From: Desmodesmus armatus
Lineage: Eukaryota; Chlorophyta; Chlorophyceae; Sphaeropleales; Scenedesmaceae
Direction of reading: 5' to 3'
Assembly (NCBI GenBank): GCA_007449985.2
Contig: VIIQ02000836.1
Coordinates: forward strand, 62,001-126,000
Length of the DNA: 64,000 nucleotides
The notes under the pieces were generated by a model. That model saw nothing but the letters and a program-made list of their open reading frames with translations. It was not told the DNA's origin and did not search any database. Both the position numbers and the translations under genes were made by a program. Below, in pieces: positions 56,193 through 64,000 of the stretch; position 1 is the first letter of the stretch; every line of letters starts with the position of its first letter.

Positions 56193-59100
56193 TCAGATAC
56201 CCAAAGTCAGCCCAAGAAGGCGCGCCCGGCGCACTTTCATCTTGTACAGAGTGTATGCCAACGCAGACTGCTCTCCATGTTGAAACACTGATCGCACACA
56301 TTCAGGGTCGTCCAGTACCACAGCATCAGACAGGGGGAAGGCCGGGCAAGCGGCGCGCAAATCATCGTAAACAGGGCACTCCAACAGGAAGTGCTTCAAG
56401 TCTTCCACATTACGACTAGTACCTGTCCTTGCCAGTACAGCTTGGCGGTGGGCCAGGGTAGCATCCTCTCCACAACACAATCGACACAGGCGGTCAGCAC
56501 GGGGCACAGAGACCCTTCGCTTACGGCCCTGTTCTATTTCAAGGTGGGCTGAACCAATACGCAACTGGGCAAGGTTACGCGCTACATCAAAGGGCAGGCA
56601 CAACTTGATATGCGGAGGTGCATCGTCCCTTGAGAAGGGATTGAAGCCAGGATCTAGCGGGTAGACCCATGCATGATGTGTAAGCTTGTGAATGCCGATA
56701 GAAGGGGCGGAGCGTGGGTCACCTTGGGTGAGACCTCGCCACCGGGCCCTGAATAGGGCAGCCAGCGCGGCCTGCACTGCAGACTCCTCCCACCTCTGTT
56801 GCATCACCCAGTCAAGCGACTGCTGCCGCCAATCACCAGCAAGCAACTGCAACGAGCACATAGTTTGCAGGAAACAAGAGGACCAACACTCCCGACAACC
56901 TGCAAGTGCAAGCGCGACATCCTCACGCCACACACACCCCGCCAGGGATCTCGGCTGACCGTCACGAGCATCAGACAACTTTGTCCACCATCGCGCAGCC
57001 AGCACCACCCAGTGATACATAATGGGTCGACGATGCATGTCCCTGTACACGACATCAGTGGCAATGCCTTTGATAGACCCAGTCGTGATGCGCAAGAACG
57101 ATGTGTGTACCTTCTCGGCCTGGGTATCGTAAGGCGTGTTCTGCAGGCGCTTAGCAAATATCGCGGGTCCCCATATGTGAGATGCGTACGAAAGGACTGG
57201 CTCAACAAGTATATCGAACATTCTGCACTTGATGTCAAACTGAGTCAAACAGGAGCGGCGACAACGGGTCAGCATGGCATGCATTGCCTTGCTGCCAGAC
57301 ACCGCCAGAGCATCAGAGGCGCCCAGAAGCCCACGGGTCTCATGCACGCGCACACCCAAATAGACGTACTCACTCTGCCGCGCAATCTCGCGCCCTCGAT
57401 ACACAAGACTGAACCCTGCCGGCACCTTCATGCCACGCTGGCGGAAACAAACGGCACAAGTCTTGTGCGGGGCAAGATTCACCTCCATCCCAAACAGGTG
57501 GCAGAACACACTCAACACATCAACAAGCTCCTGCAATTCGCCCTGCTCAAAGCTCAGGAGACCAACGTCATCAGCATACATGACATCTGGCACATGCAGT
57601 CCACTAAGCACCGGCCCTGCCCCTGGCAGCTTATGCCTGAACATGTAATGCAAGAGCTCTATGAACAAGCCAAACAAGAGAGGGCTAAGTTCGCTACCCT
57701 GCTTGGTGCCAGAGGCTGTGGTGAAAACCTCACCCAGCTCACCATTAACGGCCACCTGACAGCAAACACGGTCATACATGGAGACCAGCATGTCCATGAA
57801 GGGACCATGCACTCCCAATTCGCGGCACCGCTCAAGCAAGAGGTCTCGCCTCACCGTATCGAAAGCCTTCTTAAAATCAACAAACACCACATACAACCGC
57901 CGCCGCTGATGCCGGGCCACACTGATGAGGTGGTTGAGCGTGAAGAGTGCATCAAGTGTACCATACCCAGGCCTGAAACCACACTGAGTAGGGGCGCGAA
58001 GAGAGAGCAGGGATGCCAGCCGCTCAAAACGCTGATTCATGAGACGCTCCAACAGGCGAGAGAATACATGCGACACAGATATCCCTCTGTACTGGTCCCT
58101 TACCGCCAAGGCAGCAGGGCTAAGGGACTTCGGCACCGGAACCAGCTTGCTGGTGCGCATAACCTCTGGTACACATGCACATGAGAGCATGGCCTGCAAC
58201 AACCACTGCGCACACTCGACCACAACAGGGGAAGCAGGCGCTGCGCCGCCCCCAGAGCCACCCTCTCGGACAGGAGCACATGCCAACCTCAACAGCTCAC
58301 CCGTCAGACCCTGCGAATCAGGGGCTTTGCCTGTCGGCAGAGCCATACACTGTTGCACCTCAGCATATGAGACAGGCTCATTGAGCGCAGCCATGGCAGC
58401 TGGGGCACCCCTAGGGGCTGCCGCATACAACTGGTGTTTGAGAGCCACCTCCTCTGCGCCCAAGGACTGAGGCTCAGGTACCCTCCCCAGAAGATCCCGA
58501 AAGTACCCTGTCCAAGCTGCCACATCTGTCAGCGGTGTTTGCGGGGGCTGTCCACCAAAAAAGGCCCTCCAGTAATCCTTCTGGGTGTGGCCAAAATATG
58601 TTTCCAACATATCAACCTGGACCCGCATCTCATGCTCCCTCTTTTTGCGCTTACAGCAGCGCTTGTACTCACGGCGCGCAGCCTCAAGGGCCTGCCGTGC
58701 AGCCGGGCAGCCATTGTGAGCCCCATAGACCATCCCTCGGCTCTCGTGCCATGCACCCCATGCCACATCCAACTCCCGCGACAGGCGCCGACACTCTGCA
58801 TCATACCAGGGCTGGTCCCTTCCCGTAGGCTGCACGCCCCGGTCTTGGACGTTCCTGTCCCCCCCAGCACACAACATAAGCTGTTCTGTAAATTGCTGGA
58901 GAGCATCCTCAACAGGGACATCACCAGACTGCCAAGCTTGCAGCATGGTCTGAAAAAAGCCCTCGCGCCGCAAGAGAGCACTAGTGTACCCTGAGCCAGG
59001 AGTCGGACGATACACCCGGCCCCTCCTCCCCCTGCGCGGAACCTCATAGCAACGCCTTGGCAAGTCAGTGATTGACACATACAGACCACAGTGATCTTTG

Positions 59101-59655
59101 GAGGTAGACGGCTTGAACGGCAGCACCCGAAAAGACTCCACCAAGCCATACAAGGAGGTGGAAGCGCACGCCAAGTCTACCACACTAGCGCCAACAGAAC
59201 CAGCAGACAATGGGTTAGATACACAAGTGAACTCACCATTCTGATCCCCCGGAGCCCTACCATTGAGCACAACAGAAGACACAGCAAACAAACCCCCAAG
59301 GAAGTCCACCGCTCGCGACCGGTTGGGTACCGACAGGTCCATAGAGCTCCTTTGAGGAGGGACACAGCGTAGGTGATGTAGTGTGGGCAACACAGAGGGG
59401 TCACTGAGGCCGGGGGGTACTGCCATATTGCTCGGGACGTCACAACTGAGGGTGCCCAGGCGGACATTTAGATCACCCAGCACCAGATGCTTGTCCCCCC
59501 TGGCCTCAGCCTCACGCAACCCAGCAAACAAAGCAGCCAAGAGGTCAGGGTCAACTACCCCTGAAGCATACACCGCTGAACCGGGGGGGCTGAAGTAACA
59601 CACTGCGACTGTGAACCGGAACGCCGGCACCACCAACCACACAATCCCCGCTGCA
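56193..59655 (-). mobile_element. 5'-truncated non-LTR (LINE) retrotransposon, APE endonuclease and reverse transcriptase
   Basis: One open frame of about 1,149 codons runs 59642-56193. It starts inside an APE-type endonuclease (HLVLGDLNVRLG, later KDHCGLYVSI), so the 5' end is missing. The first codon of the frame is GTG, an in-frame TGA lies just upstream, and recognisable homology begins near 59655. The reverse transcriptase follows: VVFVDFKKAFDTVRRDLL, SGTKQGSELSPLLFGLF and MYADDVGLLSFEQ with the catalytic YADD. The C-terminus has a CCHC-like knuckle (CRLC ... HFLLECP) usual for L1-clade elements. No RNase H domain is seen. The frame is uninterrupted, suggesting a fairly recent insertion. 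Target duplications and the 3' tail could not be placed. Confidence 0.95.
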
Positions 59656-60257
59656 GGTCACTCGTAACACACATTAGCTTGTAAGAAGTTGACTTTGAAG
59701 GTGCAAGCTGTGCCAACCCTCAAGTGTGCCCACGCTCAAGTGTGTGCAAGCACTGGCATGAGTGCAAAAAAATCAGCTGCAGCATTACTGTAACAGTTAC
59801 TGTTACTGTGCATGGTTCAGGCCATGCCTGAACACCCAGAAGGGAGCAAACGAGGCTCATGTTGTGTGGCACTGTCGTAGAACACATCAGAGTAAACATC
59901 CTACTACTCATCTGAGAGCGCACTAAGGAGGGGATCAGACGTCTCAGGAGGCAACCCATCCCCAACAGCACTCATGGGGACACCAGCTTCCTCAGCTGAG
60001 AGCCCGTCAGCAACTAAGACCTCCAACGGTGAGTTGGCCCACTGTCGCTGGCAACATCACAACTGACTTCTGACAAGTCCAGTTCAGTTCATTGCTGAAT
60101 TCTTGACAACAACCTGCAGAACTTCCACACACTGCATGCACAACCATGCAGTGAAGTGCTTTTGTTCCCTCCCGAAACGGGCGATGCTCTGTGTAACATC
60201 CGATTACTGATTGCAGTGATAAGCTGGCGCAACTGCTAGTAGGTGCAATAGTCAATC
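59656..60257. other. gap between LINE and fasciclin gene
   Basis: This is probably the 3' untranslated region of the fasciclin gene and the unoccupied flank of the LINE insertion. A short palindromic run built from GTAACAGTTAC lies at about 59785-59810. No open frame of note is present. Confidence 0.45.
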
Positions 60258-61985
60258 TCACAGCCCGGCAGCTGCAACAACACCCACAGCCATGGCCAAA
60301 ACTCCAGCTAATTTGAACCCTGGCAGCTGAACGCTACTGCTTGCTGGCTTGCTGGCCGCAGCGGATGCAGGCGTATCAGCCACTGCACTGGAGGTTGCAG
60401 CTGCCAGCGCTTCCCGGCTCTGTGGTAGCGGCTTCTGCTCTGGCGCCCACTGAGCCTTGGGGGGCGCTTGTGGCATTGTGCCCAGCTCCTCCATCCAGGC
60501 TGTCACCATTGCATTAGAGGTTGGGGGCACCATGGCCTGCAGCGCAAAACGCACAGCAGCAAGGTTGACTCAGGATTGAGCGCCCCGACAGCCATCCACA
60601 CATGCACAGCAACAATCATGCAAGATAATGAAGAGCTCTTTTGCACACCATGTGCTAACACCGTGCTGCACTAGCAGCTTGCCCCACTGCTGCAGTGTCC
60701 TACATGTGACCATTACCCAAGCACAGGCCCATGCAAGCAGTTTCTGGACGGGACTGGGTACTGCTGTGCTGCATGATTCACTCCCCGTGCCACCTGAAAA
60801 TCTGGCAACTTGCTCAGATATACCTGTCAGCGTGCTGTTTGTAACTGGTATGTCCTTGCATGCTGTCTCCAGCGTTTGTAGCAGATGCTTGGTGCAGGGT
60901 TCATGCAGCTGCCCAACTGTTTGAATCATGGATGCACTCACCATGTCGACGCTGTGAACGATGCACTTCCCGGCCTTGATGTTGGTCATTGTCAGGCCAA
61001 CAGGGTAGTCACGTCTGCTGTAAACACGGGGCTTGCCCCTGCAGGTTTTCACCAGCAGTAACAGAGCATGAGATCACTCAGCGGCATTCTTAGATTGCCT
61101 GCGCTACCTAGTTGAGCTGTGGCGGCCATACAACTCCGTTGCGCTTCAGCGTTGCTGTGGACAGCAGCAGCCACGTTGTGGTTGGTGTACTGCTGCCTAG
61201 TATGCAGAAAACTCACCCCTGCCCTTCCCAGAAGAACATCGTCTCGTTGGCTCGTGTCAGCTGCCTGCCTCCTTTTGCAATCTGCTCTGTTGTCAGCTGC
61301 TGGCCAGGGATGACGTGGTAGTTCAAAGCGCTGTTCATGAAGGTGGTGTTCTGCACTGCCCTGCCTGCATACTTGCCAAACCATTTCATCCAATTGGACA
61401 TAGCCTATAGGATGGCAGGCATTCAGCAGGCAGGTGATCCCAACAACATTGTGATCCATGCTGGTGGTGAGCATGAGCCTTGGTGTCTGCTAAGCTGAGT
61501 GTGACCTTCCCCCAAACACAACCACTGTTCAGAAATCGTCTCATCATGTGTCAGCCTATCAAGTGTGCAACAAACTTCGCATCAGGTAGGGTCAGCTGCT
61601 CGACACATCGTCACAGCGCTGCTAGCATACCTTATTGGTGGGAACAAAAAGTGTGCACACTGTCCCGGGTGAGCTGAGATACATTGCAAGCTCCTTCTCA
61701 TTGTTCCTTATTGCTTTAAGGGCTGTACCAAGTTGGTCTGGGTAGACTGTTTCCAGAGCCATAGCATTGCTGGCTGCTGCTGCAGGGGCAGGTGCTGCTT
61801 GACAGCAGACAGCTGCAGCGAACAGGAACAGCAAGCTGCCTGCGACAGTACACGACGAGTGTCATGAATCACCATGAAAGTGAAGTTTGCACAATCAAGG
61901 GGTCCGTTCAGCAGCTGCGCTCTCAACATTGGACCTGCAGACCTGCAACATGCCGCCAGCCATAGTACTGTGACGAAGCCAACAT
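60258..61985 (-). CDS. secreted fasciclin (FAS1) domain protein with GPI-type tail
   Basis: FAS1 domains mediate adhesion at cell surfaces and in extracellular matrices. Five exons keep frame and give about 271 residues: 61985-61943, 61839-61631, 61404-61217, 61038-60942, 60536-60258. The N-terminus has a hydrophobic signal (SLLFLFAAAVCC). One FAS1 domain follows: TLFVPTNKA, LNYHVIPGQQLT, GGRQLTRANE and KAGKCIVHSVDMV, matching the two conserved boxes. After it come an Ala/Ser/Pro-rich linker and a final hydrophobic stretch (LAGVLAMAVGVVAAAGL) with small residues before it, as in GPI-anchored proteins. The first exon uses a weak GTCTGC donor, so the start is the least certain part. It may sit in the cell wall, the proposed site of the glucan made by the neighbouring synthase. 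Confidence 0.85.
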
Positions 61986-64000
61986 CTTAACAACTATGAT
62001 CACAAGTGTTTGATAATGTATGCGCGCCGCACTCCGCTGCTTCGAAACAACGTTGAATTGGCTTCGATCAAGAGTTGGGACCGATTTTTCACGCGGACTC
62101 TGGGGACTGCAGATTTGTTCACACTATGTATAATTAAAACTGCGCATCAACTAATATCCGTGCATGCTTGTGTGAGCAGTGCTTGAAGCCAGTCAAGGTG
62201 TTGTACCGCGAGGTGGATGGGCCCGTGGAGTAACCTCGAGTGATTCCACAAAGGATGCATGGGACCCGGAGAGAATTTAAAAGGCATCAAAGATTGAGGG
62301 CTCGACAGGGGCGCACTTCCGGCAAAGAACCTTGCCATACACAAAGCAACACGCCTGCACAACAGTGCCTTGCCACAGCTGTCAACAGCATGTGCCTGAT
62401 TATGTGCCTGAAGCCCCAAGAACATGTTTTTGGCGGAGCCCCGCCAACCTAAGTTGACCCTGTCTGTCAACATTGTCATACGTTGGTGCTCCGTGCGGGC
62501 TCCACAGGGCACGGCTGGCAGCGTAACTTGAGAAATGCCTAAATCACGCGTGAGGGGAACTAAAACTGCATCACGAGGCCTGGATACACCGGTTTGCCTG
62601 CGGTTGCCACCCAACATGCAATTGTCAAGCAACGGTCACCCCGCATGGCTGCTAGGAAGGCTGCTAGCTGCATCATCAGAATTCAAGTCACGTTGCAAGT
62701 GGTTTGTTGCAGCCAAGACCTCCAAGCTCCCACACGCAAATCAGCACGCAGCCATGCACGCAACCAAAGGGCATGCCACAAAACCGCAAACTATGTGGCG
62801 TTGCTCGCTGGACTTTCGTGGTCAGCATGTTCACACATTACAGCCGGTAAGACCATTGCAGCAGCAGCAGCCGGGCCACTCGGGGTCCCTGTCAGCAGTT
62901 GCTGCTGTTGGGCACAGCAAGGCGGGTAGGCTGCCACCCTAGCGGGTCCACTGTATATGCCTACTCACAAATCAGGCTCCAGTAGCTAGCTGGCTTGGTC
63001 ACCTCTAGCTAGAGGATCCTGTAGGAGTTGGCTATCTAGTACCAAGCGCTGGTGACGCCGCTGCAACAACAGCATGATAGATGGAGACTAGGGAGTGTGC
63101 GTTGTTGGCAGGCAGGGAGTGTGTGGTTTGAGGCGATGGCTGAAAGGGAGCTTGTGGCACAGGGGCAGCTGAGCCGCAGCATGGGGATAGTTAGGGCTGG
63201 CACTGGCCAGTGCCATGGCAGAAGCAGTTGAAAGTAAACATGGGGCGGTACATTGCTGGCAGACTGCTTCACCAGTTTGCAGCATCCGTGGGGCAGGCAT
63301 GACCGAGGGGGCTGTGCAAGTGCCTGAGCAAACAAGAAGGGAGGGCTGTGAGTACGGATTGAGTTCCCATGTGGGTTGGGGGCAGGAGCTGGCAATTTGG
63401 GACCAAAGTCAGCAGGCGCTGCGCAAGCATAGGAGGGAGGAGGGGGCGGATACTTGCAGACGCCAAAGCAGCCAGCAATGGAAGCAGGAATCATCGTGCC
63501 GTTGCAGCAGGGCGCACGGCAAGGAGCCGTAGAACGTGTTGGAAGCGACACTCGTTGACTAGCAGTTGCATGTCAACCTGGCAAAGCGCATGCTGCTTCC
63601 AGTTCTAGCATTGAAGTCTTATTCAATAGAAAAGTGGGGGGGGGGGGGATGGGCTGTGCAAAAGCATTGACATAGCATGAAGGCAGGCTGAGAGAATGGA
63701 CGAGGTTCGAATGTTGGGTGGGGATGAAGCTGGGGAGTTGACAACAGAGGTAACAAGGAGTGGTGAGTTGCACAGGAGGGATTTGGCATCAAAAGAAGGA
63801 CGGAACTTCAGGGCCATGGCAGATAACAATGTGAGGGGCGGGGGAGGGCACAATCCCACCAACTGAATGGCACGCGGTGACGCTGTAGGGCACTGAGCTG
63901 ATCATATTGCTGCTAGGGGTGTACACTCTCAGGGTGGTTGTCAAGACTGCAACAATCAGCTGTTGTTACACTGAAGGACTTGGAAAGAGACCCCAGTCGG
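61986..64000. other. right edge, no gene supported
   Basis: The left part is the fasciclin promoter. Open frames at 62147-62632 (-), 62535-62942 (+) and 63036-63551 (-) have no recognisable domain or splice pattern, and I do not call them. TTGGCGG and CCGCCAA form an inverted pair at 62430-62447. A run of about a dozen G lies near 63637-63648. A gene continuing beyond the window cannot be excluded. Confidence 0.4.

Noticed and set aside
56799..58184. Plus-strand open frame of 461 codons
   Set aside because: It lies wholly antisense to the reverse transcriptase frame of the LINE and has no recognisable motif.
62147..63551. Three frames of 135-171 codons near the right edge
   Set aside because: They have no domain, no consistent splice sites and no good ATG context; the overlapping frames on both strands look alike.

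Overview
The window looks like nuclear DNA of a green alga, probably a chlorophycean. The genes are broken into many exons with GT-AG introns of roughly 100-600 bases. Coding regions are full of CAG/CTG runs giving Gln, Ala and Ser tracts, overall GC is moderate, and TGTAA sits where poly(A) signals are expected. The gene set is eukaryotic and no bacterial or organellar gene is seen. All exon models were assembled by hand from splice sites and reading phase.

Layout: (1) 1022-3963 (-), an unrecognised, helical, Gln-rich protein. (2) 4418-15242 (+), the second-largest subunit of RNA polymerase I in 22 exons. (3) 17460-24363 (-), a membrane hybrid histidine kinase with a receiver domain, 12 exons. 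(4) 25070-28058 (-), a tafazzin-like acyltransferase with a long Gln-rich tail. (5) 29038-32940 (-), an Smr-domain protein behind a very long low-complexity region that holds a five-fold repeat. (6) 34648-53313 (+), the most notable locus: an approximately 1,900-residue protein in about 28 exons with the architecture of fungal cell-wall alpha-1,3-glucan synthase (signal peptide, GH13 amylase domain, one transmembrane helix, GT5 synthase domain, about a dozen C-terminal membrane helices). (7) 60258-61985 (-), a secreted fasciclin-domain protein with a GPI-type tail.

Two retroelements are present. One is a complete LTR element, 37257-42883, lying inside intron 6 of the glucan-synthase gene. It has 481-bp LTRs, TG...CA ends and a perfect 5-bp target duplication CCAGT, but no recognisable gag-pol, and a 620-bp tandem duplication covers most of its 5' LTR and leader. 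The other is a 5'-truncated non-LTR element on the minus strand, 56193-59655, with one open frame carrying endonuclease and reverse transcriptase domains. Introns also hold several minisatellites and long foldbacks.

The glucan synthase and the fasciclin protein could both act at the cell surface; this is inference. The other genes are unrelated housekeeping or signalling functions, as expected for a eukaryotic chromosome. About 53.3-56.2 kb, 62-64 kb and the first kilobase hold nothing I can support as a gene.
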